Positions 16,565-25,782 of a stretch of DNA of 64,000 nucleotides are shown here, piece after piece; the first letter of the stretch is position 1; each line of letters starts with the position of its first letter. The DNA is from Bog-1198 sp963727045 (GTDB lineage: Bacteria > Pseudomonadota > Gammaproteobacteria > Steroidobacterales > Steroidobacteraceae), in assembly GCA_963727045.1 (NCBI GenBank), contig CAVSES010000001.1, forward strand, positions 2,108,001 to 2,172,000. The letters run 5' to 3'. The notes under the pieces are model-generated. The model was not told the DNA's origin and ran no database searches. It saw nothing but the letters and a program-made list of their open reading frames with translations. The translations under genes were made by a program, and so were the position numbers.

Positions 16565-18072
16565 TATCGGACCGACTTGAGCCCACGACCGGCACCATCA
16601 TCGCGACGCTGCTGCTTGGCTTCGTCCGACCGCTCTCCCTGCAGGCGCTTCAGATACTCCGGCGTCACATCTCCGGTGACGTATTCGCCCGAGAAGCACG
16701 AGGTGTCGAAATCCTCGATTTTCGCGTTGTCGTGGCGGACCGCGTGTTCCAGGTCTTCCAAATCTTGATAGATCAACCAGTCGGCGCCGATGATGTCGCG
16801 CACTTCGTCGTCGGTATGGCCGGCGGCCACGAGTTCGGACGCATCGGGCATGTCGATTCCGTACACGTTGGGATAGCGCACGGGCGGCGCCGCGGAGGCG
16901 AAATACACCTTCTTGGCTCCCGCTTCGCGCGCCATGTCGATGATCTGGGCGGAGGTGGTGCCCCGCACGATCGAATCATCCACGAGCAGGACGTTCTTTC
17001 CGCGGAATTCCAGATCGATGGCGTTGAGCTTGCTGCGCACCGATTTCGAGCGCTGTTCCTGGCCGGGCATGATGAACGTGCGGCCGATATAGCGATTCTT
17101 GATGAAGCCCTCCCGATACTTGATCCCGAGCAGCTGTGCAACCTGCACCGCGCTCGTGCGGCTGGTGTCGGGTATCGGTATGACCACGTCGATGTCGTGA
17201 TTGGGGCGTTCGCGCTTGATCTTCTCGGCCAGCCGCTCGCCCATGCGCAATCGCGCCTTGTAGACCGAGATGTTGTCGATGATGGAATCCGGTCTTGCGA
17301 AATATACATATTCGAAGATGCACGGCGTGTGCCGGGCCATCGCCACGCATTGCTGGGCATAGAAGCGGCCCTGCTCGTCGATGAACACCGCCTCGCCGGG
17401 GGCCACGTCGCGCACCATGTCGAATCCGAGCATGTCGAGAGCCACGCTCTCGGATGCGAGCATCCATTCGGTGCCCTTCTTGGTATCGCGTTTTCCGATC
17501 ACCAGCGGACGTATGCCGTTGGGGTCGCGAAACCCCAGGATTCCGTGACCGATCACCATCGCGACGACGGCGTAGCCGCCGCGGCAGCGCCGGTACACGG
17601 CATTGGCCGCGGCAAAAATGTCCGCCGGCGTGACGCGCGGTGTGCCGACGCGCTGCAGTTCGGACGCCAGGACATTGAGCAGCACCTCGGAATCGGAGGC
17701 CGTGTTCAGGTGGCGGCGATCTTCGCGCACCAGCACTTCCGTCAGCTCTCGCGAGTTCGTGAGATTGCCGTTGTGGCCGAGACAGATCCCATAGGGCGAG
17801 TTCACGTAGAACGGCTGCGCGTCGTTCGCGCTGTCGGCCCCGGCCGTGGGATAGCGGACGTGCCCGATTCCGACGTTGCCCTTGAGTTTGAGCATGTGCT
17901 TCTGCTGAAACACATCGCGCACGAGACCTGAGTCCTTGCGCATGAACAGTTCACCGTTCAGGGAAGTCATGATGCCCGCCGCATCCTGCCCGCGGTGCTG
18001 CAGCACGGTCAGCGCGTCATAGATGCGCTGATTGACGGCGCTCACGCCCACCATTCCGATGATTCCGCACAT
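16564..18072 (-). CDS. purF: amidophosphoribosyltransferase
   Basis: 502 residues. MCGIIGMVG places nucleophilic Cys2 at the start of the N-terminal glutaminase domain. The C-terminal half has the PRTase signature VLLVDDSIVRGTTSAQIIDMAREAGAK in pieces (DDSIVRGTT). It makes phosphoribosylamine from PRPP and glutamine, the first committed step of purine synthesis. It follows cvpA by 15 bases, the standard gammaproteobacterial cvpA-purF order, and is probably purine-regulated although no PurR site was identified. Confidence 0.97.
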   Translation of the reverse strand: MCGIIGMVGVSAVNQRIYDALTVLQHRGQDAAGIMTSLNGELFMRKDSGLVRDVFQQKHMLKLKGNVGIGHVRYPTAGADSANDAQPFYVNSPYGICLGHNGNLTNSRELTEVLVREDRRHLNTASDSEVLLNVLASELQRVGTPRVTPADIFAAANAVYRRCRGGYAVVAMVIGHGILGFRDPNGIRPLVIGKRDTKKGTEWMLASESVALDMLGFDMVRDVAPGEAVFIDEQGRFYAQQCVAMARHTPCIFEYVYFARPDSIIDNISVYKARLRMGERLAEKIKRERPNHDIDVVIPIPDTSRTSAVQVAQLLGIKYREGFIKNRYIGRTFIMPGQEQRSKSVRSKLNAIDLEFRGKNVLLVDDSIVRGTTSAQIIDMAREAGAKKVYFASAAPPVRYPNVYGIDMPDASELVAAGHTDDEVRDIIGADWLIYQDLEDLEHAVRHDNAKIEDFDTSCFSGEYVTGDVTPEYLKRLQGERSDEAKQQRRDDGAGRGLKSVR

Positions 18073-18087
18073 GAAGGACCTCCGCCC

Positions 18088-18645
18088 TTAATTGGGTCTG
18101 ACTTTGACTCCGGTCAGGCGCTCGAGCGTGGCCCAAGGTTCGCCTTTCTCGCCGACCATGGCGCGCAGCCAATCGCCGACCGTCTCACCGTAAGGAATCA
18201 GCTTCGACCGACTCCACCACTCTTCGTGATTCAAATGCAGCAACTCGCCGCCGATGGTCATCAAGCCCACCAATACCATGCCGCGAAGGATGCCGAACAG
18301 AAGCCCGATGACCCGGTCCATGACACCCAACCCTAAGCTGCGCGTGAAGTAGCTGAGCAGCATGCCGACCACCCAGCCGATCAGCAGCACGAGCACCAAA
18401 ATCACCAGGCGTCCGACCCACGGCGCAACGCTGGGATCGGCGAGCACGCCTCCCAGATGGGGCTCGACCACGGGGCCGATTTTCCATGCCGCCCAAATGG
18501 CGACAACCCAGAACACCAGCGATACGGCTTCGCGCACGAATCCGCGCAGTAATCCGATGACGGTCGAGCCCAACAAAACCAAGACTATTAGTACATCGGC
18601 TCCGGTCAATCGAAATTCCCGTCCAGAAGATGTTGGCCCTTGCAT
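18088..18645 (-). CDS. cvpA: CvpA family inner-membrane protein
   Basis: 185 residues with about four hydrophobic helices (VLIVLVLLGSTVIGLLRG, AVSLVFWVVAIWAAW, VGRLVILVLVLLIGWVVGML and LFGILRGMVLVGLM). The RGFVREAVSL motif matches CvpA, the colicin V production/purine-linked membrane protein. Position between the SPOR gene and purF is conserved in gammaproteobacteria. Molecular role is not established; homologues influence cell envelope integrity. Confidence 0.9.
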   Translation of the reverse strand: MQGPTSSGREFRLTGADVLIVLVLLGSTVIGLLRGFVREAVSLVFWVVAIWAAWKIGPVVEPHLGGVLADPSVAPWVGRLVILVLVLLIGWVVGMLLSYFTRSLGLGVMDRVIGLLFGILRGMVLVGLMTIGGELLHLNHEEWWSRSKLIPYGETVGDWLRAMVGEKGEPWATLERLTGVKVRPN

Positions 18646-18696
18646 TCTACCAGCGCCGCGCCGCGCTGCCGTGAAACCAGCGTCACAAACCCCAAA

Positions 18697-19392
18697 TCAA
18701 CGTGCCGGCGGCACGAAACTCGAGGCATGTCCCAATGCCTTGAGCTTCGCCGCCGTTTGGACGGCAGCGCCGCGATCCGCCATGGGTCCCACCCGTACCC
18801 GGTACCGAAGTGAGGAGCCCGAGCCGCCCGATACGACGTAAACCGGAAAACCCTGCGCCTTGAGCTGGCGCATCAACTTGTCGGCGTTGGCGCGGCTCGC
18901 GAAGCTCCCCAACTGCACCGCCCAAGTGCCTCCGGCCACCGCTCGTGCCGAGGTATTCGTGGGGGCTTGCGGCGCTCTTTCAACCCGCGCCGAGGGTGCC
19001 GCGCGTTCGCTGGCCGGCAGGGTGGCCGGCGGCAGGATGGCGGCGGGCTGGGATGTCGGGGACTCGGAGGCCGCCGGCGTGGCATTTCCTTCATCGCCGC
19101 TCGCTGCGACACTGGCGGCTGCCGCGCTCGCCGCGGCGGCTTGCGCCGCAGGTGGCTCGGAACTCGACGAGCCGCCCGCATCGGGAGGTTCCCCGGCCGG
19201 CGCCTTGCTGGTCGCGAGGTCCACGGTGACATTGCGAACCGCCTCCGGCGCGGTTGCGGCCGGCCTGCCGGCGGCAGCGGGTCTTGCGGCTGCGGGAGGC
19301 GCCGGACCGGACAGCAATTCCGGCACGATCAGCACGATGAGCACCACCAGAATCGATGCGCCGACGAGGCGTTCTTTGACGCGACGATCCAT
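18697..19392 (-). CDS. dedD: SPOR-domain cell-division protein (DedD-like)
   Basis: 231 residues. A basic N-terminus (RRVKERLVG) precedes one transmembrane helix (ASILVVLIVLIVPELL, about 13-28). A long Ala/Pro-rich periplasmic linker follows, then a C-terminal SPOR domain (about 155-230: TWAVQLGSFASRANADKLM, FPVYVV, RVRVGPM). SPOR domains bind denuded glycan strands at the septum. Location between folC and cvpA matches dedD in E. coli. The composition of the linker is low-complexity, so it varies between relatives. Confidence 0.88.
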   Translation of the reverse strand: MDRRVKERLVGASILVVLIVLIVPELLSGPAPPAAARPAAAGRPAATAPEAVRNVTVDLATSKAPAGEPPDAGGSSSSEPPAAQAAAASAAAASVAASGDEGNATPAASESPTSQPAAILPPATLPASERAAPSARVERAPQAPTNTSARAVAGGTWAVQLGSFASRANADKLMRQLKAQGFPVYVVSGGSGSSLRYRVRVGPMADRGAAVQTAAKLKALGHASSFVPPAR

Positions 19393-19407
19393 AGAGCAGG
19401 TTATGCC

Positions 19408-20736
19408 TTAGCTGTGAGCGGCCCGGGGTGCCGCAGTATATTCGGGAAGTGCGCCCGCAGGCAGCAAGGCGTTCGCTTCGAGCCAATCGAGGGCGGGTCC
19501 CGCCACATGAAAAGAACCGAAGACGACGATTCGATCCTGGGGCTTCGCGTACGCCAGCGCGGCCGCGCATCCCGAGGAGATGTTCTCCGCCGCCTCGACC
19601 GGCGCCGCAATCCCGCCCTGAATCATCCGCGCCAGAGAGGCGCCGCTGCGGCCGCGCTCTCCATCCGTCGATACGCACCACCAGGCATCGATGCAATCGC
19701 GCAATTCCGCCACGACCCCCATCGCGTCCTTGTCGGCCAAAATTCCGCACACCGCGAAAGTCCGCCCGCCGCCTGGGTGCCGGCGCAAATTATCTGCGAG
19801 CACATGCGCCGCAGCCGGATTATGCGCCACATCCAAAATCCACGTCGGTGAGCCGGACGAAGCGGGAGCGATCACCTGAAAGCGAGCGACCAGTTTCACC
19901 TCGCCAAGTCCTCGTGCCACCGCCGCAGCAGGGATCGGCAGGCGGGAGTCGATCTCTTCGAGCGCGGCGATGGCCGTGGCCGCATTCGCGTATTGAGCGC
20001 CGCCCACAAGCGCGGGCGGTGGCAAGTGAGGCAAGCTCCAACGGCTGCCGCGAAAGCGCCATCCGGCGTCCTCGATCGTGTAGTCGAACTCGGTTCCCAG
20101 ACGCTTGAGCGGAGCGCCGACGCTGCGGGCGAGTTCCTCGATGACGCGGGGCATGTCGCGACTGCCGAGCACAGCCGCCCGGCCGCGCCGGAAGATGCCT
20201 GCCTTCTCGCGCGCGATGGCATCGAGCGTCGTCCCCAGGTATTCCTGATGGTCCAAACCGATGCTCACCACCACCGCGACATCCGGATCGACCACATTGA
20301 CGGCATCCAATCGTCCGCCCATGCCGATTTCGAGCACCCAGGCGTCGAGATCCGCCTGCTCGAACACCAGCAGCGCCGCGAGGGTATTGAACTCGAAGAA
20401 TGTGAGGCCGATATCGCCCCGGGCCGTCTCGATTCGCTCGAAGGCCGACACCAGCTCTTCGGCGCCGACCAGCCGGTCATGGAGCCTGATCCGCTCGCGA
20501 TAGTCGCGAAGATGCGGCGACGTGAAGGTGCCGACCCGCAATCCCGCCGCGCCCATGATGGCCGCGCAATAGGCGCTGACCGACCCTTTGCCGTTGGTGC
20601 CGGCGACGGTGATGACCGGAACCCTGGGCTGGCGCCAGAGGAGGCGCTCGAGGACGCGTTGCAGCCGCTCCAGCCCGAGATCGATGGACTGCGGGTGCAA
20701 TTGAGTTTGATAGGCCAGCCACTGCTCGAGGCTCAA
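19408..20736 (-). CDS. folC: folylpolyglutamate synthase / dihydrofolate synthase
   Basis: 442 residues from TTG at 20736. The ATP-binding loop VAGTNGKGSV (44-53) is clear, with FTSPHL and the downstream GMGGRLDAVN and HPGGGR segments typical of FolC. It adds glutamate to dihydropteroate and folates. Its neighbours accD and the SPOR protein reproduce the conserved gammaproteobacterial order accD-folC-dedD. A 35-base gap separates it from accD. Confidence 0.95.
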   Translation of the reverse strand: MSLEQWLAYQTQLHPQSIDLGLERLQRVLERLLWRQPRVPVITVAGTNGKGSVSAYCAAIMGAAGLRVGTFTSPHLRDYRERIRLHDRLVGAEELVSAFERIETARGDIGLTFFEFNTLAALLVFEQADLDAWVLEIGMGGRLDAVNVVDPDVAVVVSIGLDHQEYLGTTLDAIAREKAGIFRRGRAAVLGSRDMPRVIEELARSVGAPLKRLGTEFDYTIEDAGWRFRGSRWSLPHLPPPALVGGAQYANAATAIAALEEIDSRLPIPAAAVARGLGEVKLVARFQVIAPASSGSPTWILDVAHNPAAAHVLADNLRRHPGGGRTFAVCGILADKDAMGVVAELRDCIDAWWCVSTDGERGRSGASLARMIQGGIAAPVEAAENISSGCAAALAYAKPQDRIVVFGSFHVAGPALDWLEANALLPAGALPEYTAAPRAAHS

Positions 20737-20771
20737 TGTGGAGCGGCCGCGCGGAATACTCAGACGGGCTC

Positions 20772-21635
20772 CTACGCGGCGGCGGGTTCTTTGCCGGTCA
20801 ACAAGCGAAGCATGGCGCCGACGCGGTCGCGCAGCTCCCGCCGGTCGACGATCATATCGAGCGCGCCGTGTTCGAGCAGGAACTCGCTGCGCTGGAATCC
20901 TTCCGGCAGCGTTTCGCGCACGGTCTGTTGAATCACGCGCGGACCGGCGAATCCGATCAGCGCCTTCGGTTCACCGATGTTGATGTCCCCCAGCATGGCG
21001 AGGCTCGCGGACACGCCGCCGGTGGTCGGATCGGTCATGACGGAGATGAAGGGCAATCGCGCCTCCGACAAACGCTTGAGGGCGGCACTGGTCTTCGCCA
21101 TTTGCAGCAGCGAATAGAGCGCCTCCTGCATGCGCGCACCGCCGCTGGCTGCAAAACACACCAGAGGCATGCGGTGCTCGAGACAATGCTCGATGGCGCG
21201 CACGAATTTCTCGCCGACCACCGACCCCATCGAACCGCCCAAAAAGCGGAATTCGAACGCGCACGCGACCACATCGAGCCCGGCGAGTTTTCCCGCCATC
21301 ACGATCAGCGCATCGCGCTCCCCGGTCTGCTTCTGCGCCTGGGCGAGCCGGTCCTTGTAGCGCTTCGAATCCTTGAATTTGAGCGGGTCTTCCGGCTCGA
21401 CGCCCGTGGCGAGTTCGGTGGTCGACCCGGTGTCGAGGAATTTCGCCAGCCGCTCACGGCCGTTAATCCGCATGTGATGGCTGCACTTCGGGCAAACGTG
21501 CAGATTGCGCTCGATTTCGGCGCGATAGAGGACGGCATCGCAGGCCGGACACTTGGTCCACAGTCCTTCCGGCACCGAGCGCGTGCGGCGCTCGGTTTTG
21601 ATGCGCGAGGGAACAATTCGCTCGAACCAGGACAT
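20772..21635 (-). CDS. accD: acetyl-CoA carboxylase carboxyltransferase subunit beta
   Basis: 287 residues from ATG at 21635 giving MSWFERI. The N-terminal zinc ribbon has Cys29, Cys32, Cys48 and Cys51 (CPAC...CPKC). The carboxyltransferase core carries FLGGSMGSVVGE and ASGGARMQE, typical of the biotin-dependent enzyme. With AccA (not in the window) it transfers CO2 from carboxybiotin to acetyl-CoA, making malonyl-CoA. In many relatives trpF or trpBA lie between truA and accD; here they are absent, with 82 bases between the genes. Confidence 0.96.
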   Translation of the reverse strand: MSWFERIVPSRIKTERRTRSVPEGLWTKCPACDAVLYRAEIERNLHVCPKCSHHMRINGRERLAKFLDTGSTTELATGVEPEDPLKFKDSKRYKDRLAQAQKQTGERDALIVMAGKLAGLDVVACAFEFRFLGGSMGSVVGEKFVRAIEHCLEHRMPLVCFAASGGARMQEALYSLLQMAKTSAALKRLSEARLPFISVMTDPTTGGVSASLAMLGDINIGEPKALIGFAGPRVIQQTVRETLPEGFQRSEFLLEHGALDMIVDRRELRDRVGAMLRLLTGKEPAAA

Positions 21636-21717
21636 ACAGGAGCCTGTTGTGAATATTCCGCGGGAGCGGTGAAGCCCCAAGTCTAGCCCAATAATACCGC
21701 AGGCGGCATCCGGGACG

Positions 21718-22512
21718 TCAGCCGAGCGCACCCTTCAGGTCCGGCGCAGGAATGCCGTAGGCCGGCGGGTACTCGACCCGCCACAGATACAGTCCGGCGG
21801 CGGGAGCCGTGGCGCCGGCCATGCGGCGATCCCCCTCGCGCAGGACCCGGGCCATGGCCCCCGCCGGGTCCACGTCACGTTGGACGACCATGAGCGTTCC
21901 CACGATATTGCGCACCATGTGATGCAAGTAGGCGTTCGCCGTGATTTCCAACCAAAGATAGTCGCCCTCGCGCTTCACCTCGATCCGCTCGACGCGTCTC
22001 ACCGGGGTTTTGGACTGGCACTCCACTGACCGGAACGCTGAAAAATCATGCTCGCCGATCAGCGCCTGCGCCGCCGCGTGCATCGACTCGGCGTCGAGCG
22101 GGCGATGGATCCAGGCAGCACGGGTGCGATGCAGGGCGGTCCGCGCGCTGCGGTTCAATATGCAATAGCGGTAGATGCGGCGAAGAGCGGTATGCCGCGC
22201 ATGAAATCCGAATGTCACCTCGCCGGCCCATTGCAAAGCAACGTCCGGCGAGAGCTTGGTGTTGGCGCCCAGCACCCAGGCGCGGGGAGTACGCACCGCA
22301 GATGTGTCGAAATGGATGACCTGGCCGGTCGCGTGCACGCCGCTGTCGGTGCGTCCGGCGCAGATCGCGACGACGGGGTGGCCGGCGACGAATGACAGCG
22401 CCCTCTGAACGGCGTCCTGAATGGAGGCCGAGTGCTCCTGGGACTGCCAACCGGCGTACCCGGTGCCGTCATACTCCACGATGGCGGCGACGCGGCGGCC
22501 CGATTCGGTCAC
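21718..22512 (-). CDS. truA: tRNA pseudouridine(38-40) synthase
   Basis: 264 residues from GTG at 22512, one base after the fimV stop. The catalytic Asp lies in AGRTDSGVHATGQV (about residue 56). Other family motifs are EYDGTGYAGWQ at the start, FHARHTALRR(I)YRY and YLHHMVRNIVG. It isomerises uridines 38, 39 and 40 in the anticodon stem-loop of many tRNAs. The gene probably forms one transcript with fimV and accD. Confidence 0.96.
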   Translation of the reverse strand: MTESGRRVAAIVEYDGTGYAGWQSQEHSASIQDAVQRALSFVAGHPVVAICAGRTDSGVHATGQVIHFDTSAVRTPRAWVLGANTKLSPDVALQWAGEVTFGFHARHTALRRIYRYCILNRSARTALHRTRAAWIHRPLDAESMHAAAQALIGEHDFSAFRSVECQSKTPVRRVERIEVKREGDYLWLEITANAYLHHMVRNIVGTLMVVQRDVDPAGAMARVLREGDRRMAGATAPAAGLYLWRVEYPPAYGIPAPDLKGALG

Positions 22513-22513
22513 G

Positions 22514-25500
22514 TTAACCGGGCAGAGTCTCGATCAGGCGCTGCGCTTCCTGTTTCTGGCTGGCCGAACCTTCGTGCACGACTTCCTCGAGGATGCTGCG
22601 TGCGCCTTCCGGATCACCCATATCCATGTATGCGCGCGCGAGGTCGAGCTTCGTGCCGACCTCGCTCATGGTCACGGGCTCGAGTTCCTGCATCGGAAGA
22701 TCATCGCTCTTGAGCTTCGCGGTGCGGCTCGTCGGCGAGATCGCCTGCAGTTTGTTGGTCGGCCCCTCGGCACCGTTCAGTGCCTCGCCCACGTCGAGAT
22801 CGACGCGGCGGCTGCGCTGGCTTGCCTCGAACACCTCGGTCGAGAAGACCTCGTCTTCCGCGCGCGGCTGCTCCACGGTATCGCCGCTGCCCAGGGCGTT
22901 CGCGAGCCGGTCCAGATCCAAGTCGATGCTGTCGCCGGAAAGCCCGCCGATGCTGCGCAGCTTCGAGGTCGATTCGGGATCCACCTTGCCGCCGTCCGCG
23001 ACGTCGGAGTATTCGGGCGACTTGAAGCGTGAGGTCGCCGCGGCGTCGAAATCGCGCGGCATCTGCACGGTGGGCGCCGACTCCGGCCCGAGCACCGCGG
23101 TTTTTATTTCCTCCTGATCCGCGCCGAGATCGGCAACGAACGAGGCCTCCAATTCGCGCTCCAGTTCGGTCAGGTCGCGATCGCGTGAGCGGCTCTCCGC
23201 ATCCGCCATCATGCGCCGCGACTTATCATCGAGACCCGCGACCATGGTGGGCGCGTCGGCCGGATGATCGGTCTCCTCGAGATGCGAGCCGCTCGAGGCC
23301 GGCGATCCCGTCTCCTCGAGTTGATCGAGATCCAAGCCCAGATCATCGATCGACACTTCTGCGGTTTGATCGGCTTTGCTTGGGCCGAGCTTCGACGCAA
23401 TGCGATCGCGCATGTCGCCGGATTTCAACGCCGGCGATTCTGCCGTGGGGGCATCCGCGAAATTCATCATCTCGGATTCGACTGTCGGTTCGTCGCGCGG
23501 CGGCATCTCGCGGGTCGGAGAGTCGTCCGCTCCGCGTTCCGGCGCATCGAGCGTGAAGTCGAGATCGGACGCGCCGCGCACGGCGGGCGACTCCCCGGTC
23601 GCGGCCACATCGTCGCCTTCCTTGGCGTGGCCCTGCTTGCCATGTTCGCCTTCCGGATCTCCGAACAGATCGATATCGACGCGGTTTTCGCCGCCTTCGA
23701 GGTTCAGGTCGACGAGAGCCCCGGCGCCGCGGCCGCTTCCGGCCGTCGATGCAAACAACGGTTCGTCGGGGCAAATCTGCTTGCCCATGATGACAATCTT
23801 GTCCCACTCGCCCGCAGGCGCGCGCTCGCGGGTTGCTTCCAAACTCTTCGCCGTCTGCAGGAAGGCGTCCTTGTTGCCCCAGACGAAGTAGATCTCGAGC
23901 AGCTTCAGCCGCAGATCGCGCCGATCCGGCTCTCGTTCGAGCGCAATGCGCACGAGGTCAGCCGCCTGGTCGTACAGGCCGTACGCCATGTGGAAATCGG
24001 CCTCGGCCAGAGGATCGCCCTGATCGAGATTGACGGCGCTCTCGCTCGACATGGTGTCGTCGGGCGCTTTGATGTCGGATTGAGTGTCGTGGAGGTGGTC
24101 GGGCGCCTCCTCAAAATCCGGCATTCGATGTTCGCCGGATTCCTCGACCACGAAGGAGTCGTCGCCCTTGCGGCCGCCGCCGAGCTTGGGCTGGCCCTCG
24201 CTGAACGCGGCCACGTCGGTATCGTCCAATCGGCCGAGGTCGCCGGCGCCGCTCTGTCTGCGGCGCCACGCCGCAAGCGACAGCACCACGATCAACCCGA
24301 TGATCACCGCTGCCGGCACCCACCAATTCGCGGCGACCCAGTCGATCCACGAACCAGATTCGGGCTGAGCCGCGGCCGGCTTCTTCTTCACGATCGGAGA
24401 CGGCGCAGGCACCGGCGTGGGCGTCGACGGAGTTTGCGCCGACGGCGGCAGCGGAGTCGGAGTCGGCGCCGTTGCCGGCGGCGGCGTGGGTGCGGTCGCG
24501 GGCGGCGTCGGCTTTGTCGTGCTGGCCGCGGGCGGCGGACTCGTTTGAGCGGGAGCCGTCTCCGGCGGCGGGGTGGGGGCGGGCGTCGGTGCCGTCGGCG
24601 GCACACCGAGCTTGCGCTGCAGAGCGCTCAATTCGCTGTTGCGGATGTCGATCAAGCGATGCGATGCGGCGAGCTGCGCTTCCAGATCCTTGACGCGATC
24701 CTTAAGCGCCTGCGCCTCGGCATTGGCCGCGTTCGCATCGCCTGCGCCGGTGCCGCCGGTCGCGCTGCCGCCCGCACTTGGGCTGACGAGGCGCAGATGG
24801 CCGCCGGGTGCGGCCCCGCTCGTGCCGCGCCATGCATCCATTTGCCGATGTACTTCGCTCATGGCTTCGGTTTGATTCAAAGCGGCGATCTCATCCGCGC
24901 CGGGGATTCGCAACACTGCGCCGCGGCGCAGGATGTTGATATTGCCTCCGAAGGCATCCGGATTCGCGCGATACACAGCCAACATCGTTTGATCGATGTT
25001 CGCCGGCGAATCGGCGCGGAGGCTGCGGGCGATCTTGGTCAGCGTGTCGCCCTGGCTCACCCGATAGCTGTTGCCGGAGATCGTCGTTCCCGCCTCCGGC
25101 GCTGTGCCGGCGGCCGATTGGCCGGCGGTGGCCGCGCGGCTCGGTGCGGGTGCAGCCGCGGCGGGAGAAGGTGCGGACGGCGCTGCCGCGGGCGCGGGCC
25201 TCCGGGCCGGGGTCGCGACGGAGGGTGCCGTGACCGGCGCCGCGCTGCTCGCGGTCTCTCCCGGCGTGTACACCGGCGGATCGAGCAATACCGTGTATTC
25301 GCGCATCAACCGGCCGCGTGCCCAATTCACCTCGACCAGAAATGTCACAAACGGCTCCGGGATCGCATCCGTGGAGCGCACCAACAGCGCGTCCCGACCG
25401 TCTTTGCCCTTGCCCACCTTGAAGGTCAGAGTGGACAGGAATGGCGGACGATCGATGCCGTACCGCGTGAACGCGTCCCGTCCCGCCAACGTCGCTCGAA

Positions 25501-25678
25501 GGGCCGTCAATTCGTCAGGGGAGGCGGCGATCAGGTCGATTTCCGCGTTCATCGGCTCGTTGAGCGAAGAATTCAAATGGATCTCGCCTAGGCCGAGCGC
25601 CCACGACATGGACGGCCACAAGAAGGACGGGGACAGCAGGCACGCCATCAGCATCAGGCGAGGCATCGTCACGGACAT
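22514..25678 (-). CDS. fimV: FimV-like type IV pilus hub protein
   Basis: About 1054 residues from ATG at 25678, chosen because GGGAG lies 5 bases before it and a signal peptide begins there (ACLLSPSFLWPSMSWA); the frame is open to 25720. The order is signal peptide; FimV N-domain (LGEIHLNSSLNEPMNAEI); LysM-like SYRVSQGDTLTKIA; coiled coil; Pro/Thr-rich linker; one TM helix (WWVPAAVIIGLIVVLSLAAW); acidic cytoplasmic region; and a FimV C-terminal TPR-like end. FimV organises polar type IV pilus assembly and cAMP/c-di-GMP signalling. Confidence 0.92.
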   Translation of the reverse strand: MSVTMPRLMLMACLLSPSFLWPSMSWALGLGEIHLNSSLNEPMNAEIDLIAASPDELTALRATLAGRDAFTRYGIDRPPFLSTLTFKVGKGKDGRDALLVRSTDAIPEPFVTFLVEVNWARGRLMREYTVLLDPPVYTPGETASSAAPVTAPSVATPARRPAPAAAPSAPSPAAAAPAPSRAATAGQSAAGTAPEAGTTISGNSYRVSQGDTLTKIARSLRADSPANIDQTMLAVYRANPDAFGGNINILRRGAVLRIPGADEIAALNQTEAMSEVHRQMDAWRGTSGAAPGGHLRLVSPSAGGSATGGTGAGDANAANAEAQALKDRVKDLEAQLAASHRLIDIRNSELSALQRKLGVPPTAPTPAPTPPPETAPAQTSPPPAASTTKPTPPATAPTPPPATAPTPTPLPPSAQTPSTPTPVPAPSPIVKKKPAAAQPESGSWIDWVAANWWVPAAVIIGLIVVLSLAAWRRRQSGAGDLGRLDDTDVAAFSEGQPKLGGGRKGDDSFVVEESGEHRMPDFEEAPDHLHDTQSDIKAPDDTMSSESAVNLDQGDPLAEADFHMAYGLYDQAADLVRIALEREPDRRDLRLKLLEIYFVWGNKDAFLQTAKSLEATRERAPAGEWDKIVIMGKQICPDEPLFASTAGSGRGAGALVDLNLEGGENRVDIDLFGDPEGEHGKQGHAKEGDDVAATGESPAVRGASDLDFTLDAPERGADDSPTREMPPRDEPTVESEMMNFADAPTAESPALKSGDMRDRIASKLGPSKADQTAEVSIDDLGLDLDQLEETGSPASSGSHLEETDHPADAPTMVAGLDDKSRRMMADAESRSRDRDLTELERELEASFVADLGADQEEIKTAVLGPESAPTVQMPRDFDAAATSRFKSPEYSDVADGGKVDPESTSKLRSIGGLSGDSIDLDLDRLANALGSGDTVEQPRAEDEVFSTEVFEASQRSRRVDLDVGEALNGAEGPTNKLQAISPTSRTAKLKSDDLPMQELEPVTMSEVGTKLDLARAYMDMGDPEGARSILEEVVHEGSASQKQEAQRLIETLPG

Positions 25679-25782
25679 TTCTACTCCCAGGAATCTGGTG
25701 GGCAAGCGGGTAAAGTTCATTGTGCTGTAGGAGCTTGGAATCGAATTCTCACTTGCCTTTTACATAAGCCAATAACTATATC

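Noticed and set aside
23264..25591. A 775-residue open frame on the + strand opposite fimV
   Set aside because: Arg/Gly-rich composition without domains; a shadow of fimV.
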